Counted from the first letter of the stretch, positions 16,753 through 26,963 are shown. The stretch is 64,000 nt of DNA from Streptomyces albiflavescens (GCF_014645835.1 NZ_BMMM01000003.1:558001-622000); one strand, 5' to 3'. The notes: generated by a model not told the origin, from the sequence alone. A program made the numbers and translations.

Positions 16753-18567
16753 ATGACCAGCGTTACCCACCCCAGCCCCACCGACCGCACCGCCCCCGTG
16801 CCCTCCCGCCTCGAGTCGTTCATCGACGCGATGATCGACATGGGGCAGACGGGCCAGATCTTCGGCGAGCACGGCATCGGCAAGACGGCGACGTTCTTCT
16901 CGCATGTGGCGCGCGCCCACCCCGACGCCACGCTGGTCTATGTGCCCGCGGCGAACCTCACTCCGGACGACCTGCTTGTCAACGCGCCGGTACGGGACCC
17001 GCGCACCGGTGAACTCGTGCTGCGTCAGCTCGTGATGAGCCAGCTCAAGCCCGGCACGCCCTTCGTGCTGCTCATCGACGACTCACTGCAGGCCGGCCAG
17101 ACGATCCAGTCGCAGCTGATGCAGATCGCCTGCAACTGGACGCTGGGCGAGCACGATCTACGGGCCCTGGGCTGCATCGGCGTCTTCCTCACGGACAACG
17201 AGTCGCTGGCCGAGACCTCGGCACGACGCAGCGACCTGGCGCTGCTGGACCGCATGGTCACGATGCGGATCACCGCGAACGACACCGCGTGGCGACGCCA
17301 CCTCGCGGCCAAGTACCGGGCATGGGACCTGAGCCCGGTCTTTTCCCTGTGGGCGTCCCTGCCCCCCGCGCTGCGCGAACTGCTGTCGCCGCGGACGCTG
17401 GACCACGTCCTGGCCAACGCCCGGGAGGGTTTCCCGCTGCGCTGGGGTCTGCCGCTGGTGGACGGCGAGCGACTGCGCCTCGCCGAGCCCCGCCGGGACG
17501 GCGGGCCCGGACAGAACCGCACGGCCGAGATCCTGAACCGGATCGCCGAGTACGTGGGCGTGTCCAATCCGTCGACGCTTCCCGATCCCGTACGTCAGGT
17601 CGTCCGGGCCGCGCTGCGCAATCGCTGGACGGTGCTGCTGCAGGGCCCACCGGGCTGCGGCAAGACGGAGCTCGTACGGGAGACGGTGCGCGAGGGGCTG
17701 GGCCGCGAGCCGCTGTACTTCTCGCTGCCGGTGACCAATGTCGAGGACCTGTGCGCGCCGATCCCGTCGGCGGACGGCACGCTGGACAACCTGCTCGCGG
17801 TGAACTTCACCGGCCCCGAGCCGAAGGCGATCGTCTGGGACGAGTACAACCGTCCCAAGGACAAGGCCGCGTTCGCCAAGCTGATGGAGATCACCCAGGA
17901 GTGGTCGCTCGCGGGGCGCCGGATCGAGCATCTGCGCGCGCAGATAGCCGTGCAGAATCCGCCGTACCACCTGGGCCGCAAGCTCCTGGTCTCGCGGAAC
18001 AACATCGCGCAGGCGACGCGCTTCACGGCCTCGCTGACGGTCGAGCCCGAGGACATACCGGCCAATGAGTGGCTGCTCGCGCGCTACGGCTCGGACGCCG
18101 AGACGGTCCTGGAGTGGTGGAAGCACGATATCGACGACGACGGACGGGCCTGGATCACCAAGCGCACCCTGGAGCGGCTCATCAAGCTGCACCGGCGTGG
18201 GCTGCCGCTGGAAATGGCGACCGTCTACCTCGGCGACGGTGAGTACGCCCCGGTGCCGCTGACCGCGCTCGTCGACCGGCTGCGCGGGCGGCCGGTGACC
18301 GGTCTGCGTGAGCTCGCGCGGGAGGCGGACGTCTGGGAGGCCCGGCTTCGGCGCGCGGCAGAGCACTCCGACGAGGGCGCCGATGACAGCGATGTGGTGC
18401 ACCAGATCCTCGCCAACGCCGAGCTGTCCCAGCTGAAGAAGCATCAAAAGGTGGTGGCCCGGCTGGTGCCCCTGCTTCCGCCGAAGCTGCGGGCGACGTA
18501 TCTGGTGGGCGCCACGCAGGAGCAGCAGCGGTTCTGGACGGAGATATTCATGGGCATGCGACGCTGA
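16753..18567 (+). CDS. Double-AAA (MoxR-like) ATPase
   Basis: 604 residues with two ATPase modules. Module 1: Walker A GEHGIGKT (residues 38-45) and a Walker-B-like FVLLIDDSLQA. Module 2: Walker A GPPGCGKT (298-305), then AIVWDEYNRPKDKAAF as Walker B and sensor region SRNNIAQATRF. MoxR-family ATPases remodel client proteins together with VWA partners, and the VWA/metallopeptidase gene lies directly upstream in the same direction, so the two probably form one complex. Start ATG at 16753 (MTSVTHPSPTDRTA) is chosen because upstream codons fall in the repeat array. It converges on the RNI-like gene with no gap. Confidence 0.88.
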   Translation: MTSVTHPSPTDRTAPVPSRLESFIDAMIDMGQTGQIFGEHGIGKTATFFSHVARAHPDATLVYVPAANLTPDDLLVNAPVRDPRTGELVLRQLVMSQLKPGTPFVLLIDDSLQAGQTIQSQLMQIACNWTLGEHDLRALGCIGVFLTDNESLAETSARRSDLALLDRMVTMRITANDTAWRRHLAAKYRAWDLSPVFSLWASLPPALRELLSPRTLDHVLANAREGFPLRWGLPLVDGERLRLAEPRRDGGPGQNRTAEILNRIAEYVGVSNPSTLPDPVRQVVRAALRNRWTVLLQGPPGCGKTELVRETVREGLGREPLYFSLPVTNVEDLCAPIPSADGTLDNLLAVNFTGPEPKAIVWDEYNRPKDKAAFAKLMEITQEWSLAGRRIEHLRAQIAVQNPPYHLGRKLLVSRNNIAQATRFTASLTVEPEDIPANEWLLARYGSDAETVLEWWKHDIDDDGRAWITKRTLERLIKLHRRGLPLEMATVYLGDGEYAPVPLTALVDRLRGRPVTGLRELAREADVWEARLRRAAEHSDEGADDSDVVHQILANAELSQLKKHQKVVARLVPLLPPKLRATYLVGATQEQQRFWTEIFMGMRR

Positions 18568-19859
<1,292 letters not shown>

Positions 19860-19866
<7 letters not shown>

Positions 19867-21203
19867 TCCGCCTCCCGGTAGTCCTTGAGGAACACCCCGG
19901 ACAGGGGCTCGCCCGCCTCACCGCGCACGATCGGGTCGTACACCCGGGCCGCCCCGTCCACGATGTCGAGCGGCGTGCGGAAGCCGGCGCCCGCCATCCG
20001 CTCCTTCTTCGGAGCCGGGTTCTCGTCGGTGATCCACCCGGTGTCGACGGCGCACATGTGCACGCCCCGCTCTGCCAGTTCGGCGGCGCTGGTGCGTGTG
20101 AGCATGTTGAGGGCGGCCTTGGCCATGTTGGTGTGCGGATGGCCGGCCATCTTGTTGCGGACCGCGAAGCGGCCCTCGACGGCAGTCACGTTGACGACAT
20201 AGCGGCGCGGGTGCGGTGAGGCGAGCAGCAGCGGCAGCAGCCGGTCGCAGAGCAGCGCCGGGGCGAGCGCGTTGACCAGCTGTGTCTCCAGCACCTCGGC
20301 CGGGTCGAGCTCGCCGAGCCGTGCCGACCAGGAGTTGTCCGGGGAGGGGTCGGGCAGCAGTCCGGCCTCGTCGGCCTCACGCAGCACCACCGGCAGCGCC
20401 GAGGGGCCTCCCTCCAGTGCCCGCATCGGTGTGAATCCCGGCGCCTGCCGGGCACCCTCGGGCAGTTGGGCGTACTCCCCCGCCGCGAGCAACGCGTACG
20501 ACTCCAGGGGGCGCCGCACCGTCTGCGCGGCATTGTTCACCAGGATGTCGAGGGGCTCGCCCTCCTGTCGCAACTGCTCGCACAGCCCGAGGACCTGCCG
20601 TGGATCGCGCAGGTCGACGGCCAGCACCGTCAGCCGGTCCAGCCACTTCTCGCTCCCCGGTTCGGCGCGGAAGCGGCGCACGGTGTCGTGCGGAAAACGG
20701 CTGGTGACCAGGAGTTCGGCGCCGTCGCGGAGCATCATCAGGGCCAGCTGGAAGCCGATCTTGACCCTGCCGCCGGTGAGCAGCGCGCGACGACCGCTCA
20801 AGTCGGTGCTGAGGGCGCGCCGTGCGGTGTTGTCGGCGGCGCAGTCCGGGCACAGCCGGTGATAGAAGGAGTCGACCTGGCGATAGGACGTCTTGCAGAC
20901 ATAACAGCTGCGCGGCTTGCCGAAGACACCCCCCGCACCGGCCGCACCGGGCTGGGCCAGCGGCGCGTCCTCCCGCCGGTCGAGCGCCCCGGTCGCGGTC
21001 GCCGCCATCGCGGCGGCGTCGGCGGCGGACAGTTCGGCGCCGCGCGCCTTCCGCCTGCGCAACCGCCCGTCACGTGCGAAGGAAGCGGCGACCTGCTCGG
21101 CACGCAGCCGCACCGGGTCATCGACGGGCAGAGCCCGCAGCCTGCCGACCGTACGGTGGAAAGCCGCCAGCTCGTCCTCCGTGATCCCCCCACCCTCACC
21201 CAT
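19860..21203 (-). CDS. SDR-family oxidoreductase with N-terminal zinc-ribbon
   Basis: 447 residues from ATG (MGEGGGITEDELAAFHRTVG). The N-terminal about 130 residues are helical and then hold a four-Cys ribbon, CYVCKTSYRQ with CPDCAADN, likely to bind zinc. The C-terminal part is an SDR: GRRALLTGGRVKIGFQLAL (cofactor loop, altered from TGxxxGIG), DILVNNAAQTVRRP (NNA motif), and NVTAVEGRF in place of the catalytic Ser-Tyr region. The catalytic Tyr-x-x-x-Lys appears as HTNMAKAAL, so Tyr is missing and activity is doubtful. It is upstream of and coupled to the RNI-like gene. Confidence 0.82.
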
Positions 21204-21231
21204 GTATCCCCGCCCCACGTATGCGCTGCCG

Positions 21232-21303
21232 TGGTCCCGGCCGGATTCGAACCGGCGTATCCGCCTTGGGAAGGCGGCGAGTCTGCCTCTGCTCTACAGG
21301 ACC
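21232..21303 (-). tRNA. tRNA-Gly-like gene (anticodon CCC), atypical
   Basis: Minus-strand cloverleaf: acceptor GGTCCTG with CGGGACC (one T-G wobble), TA, D-arm GAGC-AGAGGCAG-ACTC (three pairs), anticodon arm CCGCC-TTCCCAA-GGCGG, variable ATAC, T-arm GCCGG-TTCGAAT-CCGGC, discriminator A. The anticodon is at 21268-21270. Bacterial glycine tRNAs normally have C2-G71 and U73; here they are G2-C71 and A73. CCA is not encoded. Confidence 0.8.
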
Positions 21304-21313
21304 GATGCGCCGG

Positions 21314-21385
21314 TCCGGGCGGCCGGATTCGAACCGGCGTCTCCTGCATGCCATGCAGGTGCGCCTGCCTCTGCGCTACGCCCGG
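21314..21385 (-). tRNA. tRNA-Ala-like gene (anticodon GGC), atypical
   Basis: Minus-strand cloverleaf with a perfect seven-pair acceptor CCGGGCG/CGCCCGG, TA, D-arm GCGC-AGAGGCAG-GCGC, anticodon arm CCTGC-ATGGCAT-GCAGG, variable AGAC, T-arm GCCGG-TTCGAAT-CCGGC, discriminator A. The anticodon is at 21350-21352. It starts with C1-G72 and has G3-C70 rather than the G3-U70 wobble pair that alanyl-tRNA synthetase requires. Ten bases separate it from the Gly-like gene. Confidence 0.8.
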
Positions 21386-21465
21386 GTGCGCCACAGGATC
21401 CTAACCGCACGCCCACCCGGCCTTCGCGTGGGTTTACGGCGGCCCCGACCGGCGGTGTCCGGCTG

Positions 21466-21996
21466 TCAAGCGGGAACGGCGGGAGAGGCCGTACGCCCCG
21501 GCGCGAACCGCGACCGGCTCAGCCGCCATACGAAGGCGATGGCGGCGAGCCCGGCGAGAACACCAAGAAGGTCCGTGAGCATGCCTGCGCGCACGGCGTG
21601 CATCGCGGCCTCCGCCTGCTCGGCCCGCCGGTAGAGGTTCTGGGTCCAGCGGCCGGCGACGGTCCATGACACGAAGCCGACCGACCACGCAACGGCCCAG
21701 AACCGGGTGCGGCGTCGAGCGCGGACCTGGGGCCGGTCCGACCCGCGCAGGTCGAGAGCGATGTGATGCCGCGTTTCGACGAACCACCCCACGAGGAGCA
21801 CCCCCGCCCCCGTACAGGCGGCCATCTGAATGCCCGAGAGGTTGCCCACCCACATCTCGGCACGCAGGACGGGCTCTCCGTACCGCATGCGCCCCAGCAC
21901 TTCGTACAAGCGCCATTGGGCCACCAGATGTGCCACGGCGAGGGCGACGTTCGCTCCGAGCGCGGCGCACACGACACCGCCTGAACCCCTGCCCAC
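21466..21996 (-). CDS. DUF4328-like four-helix membrane protein
   Basis: 176 residues from a GTG preceded by GGAGGAG. Four membrane segments are visible: VVCAALGANVALAVAHLVA, IQMAACTGAGVLLVGWFV, FWAVAWSVGFVSWTVAG, and LTDLLGVLAGLAAIAFVWRL. The loop RARRRTRFWAVAWS and the WTQNLYRRAEQAE region fit DUF4328 membrane proteins, which are frequent in actinomycetes and uncharacterised. A much longer open frame exists upstream but lacks any membrane or conserved character, so the GTG beside the ribosome site is the better start. Confidence 0.72.
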   Translation of the reverse strand: MGRGSGGVVCAALGANVALAVAHLVAQWRLYEVLGRMRYGEPVLRAEMWVGNLSGIQMAACTGAGVLLVGWFVETRHHIALDLRGSDRPQVRARRRTRFWAVAWSVGFVSWTVAGRWTQNLYRRAEQAEAAMHAVRAGMLTDLLGVLAGLAAIAFVWRLSRSRFAPGRTASPAVPA

Positions 21997-22109
21997 CAGT
22001 ACTCCTCCATCGCCATGGCCGAATCCGGTCGGCTCGAGGAGGTGCAATGTAGGGGCCACGGAGCGGATCTGTCCACCTGCGATCCGCGCCGGGGGTCGGC
22101 CCGTTTCGG

Positions 22110-22364
22110 TCAGTTCTGTTCCGTGCGCCGGAGGCCGAGGCGCTCCTTCTCGGAGAGGCCGCCCCAGACCCCGAAGCGTTCGTCGTTGTTCAGCGCGTAC
22201 TCCAGGCACGCGGAGCGCATCTCGCACATACCGCAGATGCGCTTCGCCTCCCGCACAGAACTGCCCGGCTCGGGAAAGAAGAAGTCGGCCCCCGTCTGCG
22301 CGCACAGCGCCTGCTGCTGCCAGGCGATGTCGGCCGCAGTGATCGTGTCCAAGTGCATGGGCAT
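22110..22364 (-). CDS. WhiB-family iron-sulfur transcription regulator
   Basis: 84 residues. WhiB-like proteins bind a [4Fe-4S] cluster through four Cys and act with sigma factors in actinobacteria. The four Cys are present: ALCAQTG, CGMCEMRSAC (C-x2-C-x5-C). The G-V-W-G-G turn lies in RFGVWGGLSEKERLGLRR, with the basic C-terminus that contacts DNA. DFFFPEPGSSVREAKRIC is the usual middle segment. Length is that of short WblE/WblB-like members; the exact paralogue is not decidable. The ATG at 22364 is taken as start (MPMHLDTITAADIAW); a second ATG lies two codons later. Confidence 0.92.
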   Translation of the reverse strand: MPMHLDTITAADIAWQQQALCAQTGADFFFPEPGSSVREAKRICGMCEMRSACLEYALNNDERFGVWGGLSEKERLGLRRTEQN

Positions 22365-22625
22365 GATCGTGCCTCGCGGCGAAAAACGTTCGATCAACGC
22401 GCGATCAACGGCGCGCTCCGAGGCCTCTGGCAGCGTCTGATGATGGCCCTGCCGGACGGGGAAACTCACGGCGGCGCGCGGGGAGCGCGGCAACAAGGAA
22501 AACTCAGCCGGTGACCCAGGGTGAACGCCGCCATCACCCCGTCCCGCCCGCGCGCTCCGGCAGCGATTGTCAGTGGGCGGTGCAAGACTCGGCAGTGCAG
22601 GCACGGGACCCCTCAAAGGAGGGCA

Positions 22626-23414
22626 ATGATGCTCACCACCCGTTTTGTCACCGGCGCCCCGAACTGGCTGGATGTCGGCACATCCGACATCGACGGCGCC
22701 ATCTCCTTCTACGGAGGCCTCTTCGGCTGGCAGTTCCAGTCCGCGGGGCCCGACGCCGGCGGCTACGGCTTCTTCCAACTCGACGGAAAGACCGTGGCCG
22801 GCGGTATGCAGACCACCCCGGAGCAGGGTCCGCCCTCCTGGACCGTGTACTTCCAGACCCCTGACGCCCAGGCCACCGCCAAGGCGGCCGAGCAGGCCAA
22901 GGGCGCAGTGCTCATGCAGCCCATGGACGTGATGGGCGAGGGCCACATGGCGATCCTCGCCGACGAGGCGAGCGTGCCCTTCGGCATCTGGCAGCCGGGC
23001 CGCACCAAGGGCCTGGACGTGGCCGGTGACCCGGGCTCGCTGTGCTGGGTGGAGCTGTACACCCAGGACATCGCCGCGGCCGCCGCGTTCTACAACTCCG
23101 TGTTCGGCTGGGAGACCTCGGCCATGCCCTTCCCGGGCGGCGTCTACACCTGCATCAACCCCGCGGGGGCCGATGAGGAAGCCATGTTCGGCGGCGTCGT
23201 CCCGCTGGCCGACGACCCGACCGAGGCCGACGCGTACTGGCTGCCGTACTTCGAGGTCACCGACGCGGACGCGGTGGTCAGCAAGGCCCAGGAGTTGGGC
23301 GGCACGGTCCGCGTGCCCGCGACGGACATGGAGGGCGTGGGCCGCATGGCGAAGCTCGCCGACCCGTACGGGGCACGCTTCGCGGTGATCAAGAGCGCTC
23401 CGCAGCAGAGCTGA
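22626..23414 (+). CDS. VOC (glyoxalase) superfamily protein with two domains
   Basis: 262 residues with two vicinal-oxygen-chelate domains: WLDVGTSDIDGAISFYGGLFGW (residues about 13-34) and LCWVELYTQDIAAAAAFYNSVFGW (about 140-163). Each is followed by a beta-strand set and ends with A-x-L-D/A-D-x-x-G-x-x-F/W (ILADEASVPFGIW; KLADPYGARFAVI). This arrangement matches the CFP-30B-like group of actinobacterial proteins. Substrate unknown. AAAGGAGG precedes two consecutive ATGs; either could start. A strong terminator follows immediately. Confidence 0.88.
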   Translation: MMLTTRFVTGAPNWLDVGTSDIDGAISFYGGLFGWQFQSAGPDAGGYGFFQLDGKTVAGGMQTTPEQGPPSWTVYFQTPDAQATAKAAEQAKGAVLMQPMDVMGEGHMAILADEASVPFGIWQPGRTKGLDVAGDPGSLCWVELYTQDIAAAAAFYNSVFGWETSAMPFPGGVYTCINPAGADEEAMFGGVVPLADDPTEADAYWLPYFEVTDADAVVSKAQELGGTVRVPATDMEGVGRMAKLADPYGARFAVIKSAPQQS

Positions 23415-23418
23415 GGCC

Positions 23419-23461
23419 CGCATCGGTGGGGTCCCGCACGCACCGGGACCCCACCGATGCG
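23419..23461. terminator. Perfect 18-bp stem-loop terminator
   Basis: CGCATCGGTGGGGTCCCG pairs perfectly with CGGGACCCCACCGATGCG around the loop CACGCAC, five bases after the VOC gene stop. Streptomyces terminators commonly lack a T-run. Confidence 0.85.
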
Positions 23462-23783
23462 TCGTCAACTCCCGTGCACGCGCACGTCGACGTGGGCCGA
23501 CGCCTCCGAGGGTCACCCGTCACGGAGGCCAAGCCTTCACCCCGCCACAAGGCCGCGCGTACGTCGTGCCACGGGCCGCGTCCGCCCCCGCCATCGGCCG
23601 TCTGCACACTGCCGTGACGGGCCGCGCGTACGCCCAGGTCACGAGGCTCGCGTCCGCCTTCGCCCCCCAAGGACGCGTCGTGTGCGCCAACTCACCGCTC
23701 GCGTATACGCCTTCGCGCCCGCTGCCCTACGCCGAGGCGGTCTACGGGTGCGCCGACCCATTCCCCGCCGGCTCATGCGGGCA
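23462..23783. other. Gene-free stretch downstream of the VOC gene
   Basis: About 320 bp between convergent genes. It holds loosely repeated GGCCGCGCGTACG-like words but no frame with recognisable protein sequence. Nothing further supportable. Confidence 0.5.
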
Positions 23784-24623
23784 TCAGCCGTACCACACCT
23801 CCGCCACGGACTCCGCGAGAGCAATGGCCTGGGCATGGCCCGCCCGGGCGGCGGCCGGGCGGCGGGAGTTGTCGATCATGTTGCGGCCCATCGCGCGGCG
23901 GGCTGTGCGATCCGGGGTCAGCAGGCTGATGCGGGCCCCTTCCGCCGCCAGTTCGGCGGCCTGCCGCGGGGCACTCGGGTGCGGGCCGACCGCTCGGGGA
24001 ATGGGTGAGATCGCGACGACGCGGCGGTGGCCGCGGGCGAGTTGAATGTTGCTGGTCGAACGGCTGCCGCCGTCCATCCAGCGGCGGCCCCCGGCGGTGA
24101 CGGGAGGCCAGATCAGGGGCACCGCGCAGCTCGCCGCCACCGCTTCGAGGAGGGTGACACCGGATGTCCGGTCGAACGCTTCGAGGGTCCCGGTCCGCGC
24201 GTCGACCGCGGTGATCCGCAACTCCCGCTCGGGCCAGTGCCGTACGCCGCCCAACAGGGTGCCGACCGTATCGAGGACCTCCGACTGAGGGCCGGTACGG
24301 GCGGCGAGTGCGGCTCGGCCGAGTCGTTCGACGGAACGTCTCGGGTTCCGGGAGCCGAGCGCCGCCCACAGGAAGCGCGCCGTCTGCCCCAGGGTGACGG
24401 TCACGTCGACGGGGTCCGCTCCGGCGAGCTGGCCCTGGTACAACTCGGCGGAGCTGACACCGGAGGCGAGCCGGGAGCCGAAGACGGCGCCCGCGGAGGT
24501 GCCGATGACGACATCGGCCCCGGACAGCTCGACTCCGGCCTCGGCGAGTCCCGCGAGCACCCCGGCCATCCACGCCCCGCCGACCGCCCCGCCGCCGCCC
24601 AGCACCAGCGCCGTGTCCGCCAT
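23784..24623 (-). CDS. Patatin-like phospholipase
   Basis: 279 residues. Patatin lipases use a Ser-Asp dyad. Visible: oxyanion loop LVLGGGGAVGGAWMAGVL at the start, nucleophile elbow GTSAG (VVIGTSAGAVFGSRLA, Ser at about 43), and the Asp in RRWMDGGSRSTSN (D-G-G, about residue 195). The AVPLIWPPV strand before it is also typical. The start ATG has GGGAGGGG upstream. It is divergent from a TetR gene with palindromes between them, so the TetR probably controls it. Confidence 0.9.
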   Translation of the reverse strand: MADTALVLGGGGAVGGAWMAGVLAGLAEAGVELSGADVVIGTSAGAVFGSRLASGVSSAELYQGQLAGADPVDVTVTLGQTARFLWAALGSRNPRRSVERLGRAALAARTGPQSEVLDTVGTLLGGVRHWPERELRITAVDARTGTLEAFDRTSGVTLLEAVAASCAVPLIWPPVTAGGRRWMDGGSRSTSNIQLARGHRRVVAISPIPRAVGPHPSAPRQAAELAAEGARISLLTPDRTARRAMGRNMIDNSRRPAAARAGHAQAIALAESVAEVWYG

Positions 24624-24646
24624 CGGTCCACCCCTCCCACCCAAAT

Positions 24647-24711
24647 GGGGAGTACTCCCCGGTTCCCGATCCGACGATAACATCAGTACCGGGGAGTGGT
24701 CCCCGGTACTG
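24647..24711. promoter_or_regulatory. Two palindromes in the patatin/TetR divergent promoter
   Basis: GGGGAGTACTCCCC (24647-24660) is a perfect 14-bp palindrome. CAGTACCGGGGA (24684-24695) and TCCCCGGTACTG (24700-24711) form perfect 12-bp arms around GTGG. Both share the GGGGAGTACT/AGTACCGGGGA letters, so they are likely two binding sites for the TetR protein encoded 16 bp away. Confidence 0.75.
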
Positions 24712-24726
24712 CTGAAGGGTGAGTGC

Positions 24727-25392
24727 ATGACGGTCGGCGCGAACGGGCCCGATGCGGTACGCCGACGGCGCGACGCCCGGCGCAACCGCGAGCTTCTGGT
24801 CGAGGCGGCACGCGAGGCGTTCGCCGAACAGGGGCTCGACGCGCCCCTCGACATGATCGCCCGCCGGGCCGGGGTGGGAAACGCGACGTTGTACCGACAC
24901 TTCCCGAGCCGGGCCGCACTCGTCGACGAGGTCTTCCGGGACACCCTGACGGAGACGATGGCTGCCGGGGAGCGGGCCCGGACCACGAAGGACGCCTGGA
25001 CGGGCCTACTGGACTACCTGGACGCAATCTTCACGGGGCTGGCCGCCGACCGCGGCGCGATCGACCTGATGACCACACGCCTGGAGAACGTCGCCACGCT
25101 GGAGGCCGTGCACGCCCACAACCGGGAGACGGTGGATGTACTCCTGCGCCGCGGCCGAGAACAGGGCACAGTGCGCGGTGATCTCACCACCGAGGACCTC
25201 CTCTTCGCCCTCGCCGCGCTCTCGCGCGCCGTCCCGGCACTGACGATCGCGGCCCCGGACGCCTGGCGCCGCGCCCTCGCACTCCTCCTCGACGGCCTGC
25301 GCGCCTCCCCGACCACCGCGCCTCTGCCCGAGCCCTCGCTCACCCCGGCTCAACTCGGCGATGCCCTGGGACACTTGGGCCCACACCGCTGA
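24727..25392 (+). CDS. TetR-family transcription regulator
   Basis: 221 residues. The N-terminal helix-turn-helix is complete: RRNRELLVEAAREAFAEQG, then APLDMIARRAGVGNATLYRHFPSRAALVDEVF (helices 2-4, residues about 42-72). The ligand domain is of the SbtR/TetR_C_33 style (LDYLDAIFTGLAADRGAIDL). It probably represses itself and the divergent patatin gene through the palindromes between them. The ATG follows GAAGGGTGAGTGC, a modest ribosome site. Confidence 0.9.
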   Translation: MTVGANGPDAVRRRRDARRNRELLVEAAREAFAEQGLDAPLDMIARRAGVGNATLYRHFPSRAALVDEVFRDTLTETMAAGERARTTKDAWTGLLDYLDAIFTGLAADRGAIDLMTTRLENVATLEAVHAHNRETVDVLLRRGREQGTVRGDLTTEDLLFALAALSRAVPALTIAAPDAWRRALALLLDGLRASPTTAPLPEPSLTPAQLGDALGHLGPHR

Positions 25393-25395
25393 GAC

Positions 25396-26439
25396 CTAGG
25401 CAGAGGCCCGGCGTACGAGCGTCGTCGGCAACACCACACTGGAGGGTGCGCCCACCGGGCCCTCGTCTGCCGCTCGGTCGAGACGGCGCAGCAGCAGCCG
25501 GGCCATCAACCGGCCGATTTCCTCTATGTCCTGACGGACCGTCGTCAAGGGCGGATCCGTCTGCTCCGCGACCGGCAACATGTCGTCGAAGCCGATCACC
25601 GCCACGTCGTCGGGCACCCGTCGTCCCCGCTCGCGCAGGACACGCAGGGCTCCCGCGGCCGACAGATCGTTCGCGGCGAACACCGCGTCGACGTCGGGGC
25701 GGCGCTCCAGCAGCTCCCGCATCGCACGCTCACCGCCCGCGGGCGTGAAGTCCCCCTCGGCGATGAGCGCGGGATCGACGTCGACCATGACGTCCCGGAA
25801 CCCGTCGAGCCGGTCGGCCGCGGATGTCTGGTCGAGGGGACCGGTGATGTGGGCAATGCGCGTGCGGCCGAGTCCGACGAGGTGACGTACGGCATCGCGG
25901 GCGCCACCCCGGTTGTCGCAGTCGACGTACACGGTGGGCACGGCATCGCGGGGTCCGTCGCCCCAGCCGGGCCGGCCGCCGAACACGGTCGGCACGCCCG
26001 CGCCGTGGATCAGTCCGGGCAGCGGGTCGTCGAGGTGCAGCGAGAAGACGAGCGCGCCGTCGACATGGCCGCCGGCGAGATAGCGGCCGACACGTACGTG
26101 GTCGTCCCGGCCCTCTGTGAGCAGCAGCACGAGCTGCGAGTCATGTGCCGTCAACTCCTTGCTGATGCCTCGGAGTTGCAGAGCGAAGAAGGGGTCCGCG
26201 AAGACCCTGGTCTCCGGTTCGGCGATCACGACGGCCACCGCGTCGTGGCGCCGGGTGACGAGGCTGCGCGCGGCCTGGTTCGGCACGTACCCGAGCTCTT
26301 CGACGGCCCGCCGCACCCGCTCGACAAGCGGTTCGCGCACCCCGTCACCGCCGTTCACGACGCGCGACGCGGTGGCCCGGGAGACCCCGGCCCGCGCGGC
26401 CACGGCCTCCAACGTGGGGCGCGACGCTGTCCCGGTCAC
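25396..26439 (-). CDS. LacI-family transcription regulator
   Basis: 347 residues starting at GTG with GAGGAGG upstream. N-terminal LacI helix-turn-helix: PTLEAVAARAGVSRATASRV followed by the hinge helix VPNQAARSLV. The rest is a periplasmic-binding-protein sugar-sensing domain, with VIAEPETRVFADPFF, VDGALVFSLHLDD, GRTRIAHITGP, VFAANDLSAAGALRVL and VAVIGFDDMLP in order. It likely regulates a sugar operon elsewhere and itself, through the palindrome at 26497. It starts four bases beyond the end of the convergent TetR gene's stop. Confidence 0.92.
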   Translation of the reverse strand: MTGTASRPTLEAVAARAGVSRATASRVVNGGDGVREPLVERVRRAVEELGYVPNQAARSLVTRRHDAVAVVIAEPETRVFADPFFALQLRGISKELTAHDSQLVLLLTEGRDDHVRVGRYLAGGHVDGALVFSLHLDDPLPGLIHGAGVPTVFGGRPGWGDGPRDAVPTVYVDCDNRGGARDAVRHLVGLGRTRIAHITGPLDQTSAADRLDGFRDVMVDVDPALIAEGDFTPAGGERAMRELLERRPDVDAVFAANDLSAAGALRVLRERGRRVPDDVAVIGFDDMLPVAEQTDPPLTTVRQDIEEIGRLMARLLLRRLDRAADEGPVGAPSSVVLPTTLVRRASA

Positions 26440-26496
26440 CTCTGGGCACCTCCTCGGCGGTTGCGGATCAGGATAGCCGCGCTGCCGCGCACCGGG

Positions 26497-26510
26497 TGAG
26501 AGCGCTCCCG
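26497..26510. promoter_or_regulatory. LacI-type operator (CebR-like)
   Basis: TGAGAGCGCTCCCG contains the perfect centre GAGCGCTC and closely resembles the Streptomyces CebR-type consensus TGGGAGCGCTCCCA. It lies 58 bp upstream of the LacI start, fitting autoregulation. Confidence 0.65.
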
Positions 26511-26580
26511 GAACACCGAAATCGGCTTGCGCCGGCGAGTCGGCCGGACGAAGATCGCGGCATGACCATGAGAAAGGCCC

Positions 26581-26910
26581 ATGACGCCTGACCGCCCCGC
26601 GATCCCACTGGCCGCGTTCGCCCGTCTCCCCCGCGCCTACCGGGACCTGCACGTCGTGCACAGCACGGTCGACGTCTACGGGCGCGCGCACTGGCTGCTG
26701 ACCGAGCGTCCGCCCGAGCCACGCCGCCAGAAGCCGTACGACGCCGTGGTCGTCACGGTCCAGGACGGCCGCCCGTACGAGACGCACCTCAGCGCCCTGC
26801 AGGCGGAATTCCCCAAGTTCGACACCCTCCCGGACGGCGGATTCGTCGTCGCCGACGCACGCAGCCGGGCGCGAGCACGTACAGGTCTTCGACGCCCTCG
26901 GACGCCTTAG
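26581..26910 (+). pseudogene. Truncated, frameshifted conserved hypothetical protein
   Basis: The first about 97 codons (MTPDRPAIPLAAFARLPRAY to GGFVVADARSR) read like the start of a much longer conserved streptomycete protein. After SR, the frame goes to Arg-rich nonsense and stops. Shifting the frame near 26868 restores EHVQVFDALGRL, the expected continuation. Only about 17 residues of that continuation remain before the sequence loses all resemblance near 26910. So the gene has both a frameshift and a 3' truncation, right where the NACHT gene begins on the other strand. Confidence 0.7.
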
Positions 26911-26963
26911 CCCTTTACGGACTGGGAGGTCCTGGACATCGGAGTCCAGTCCGTTCCGACGGG

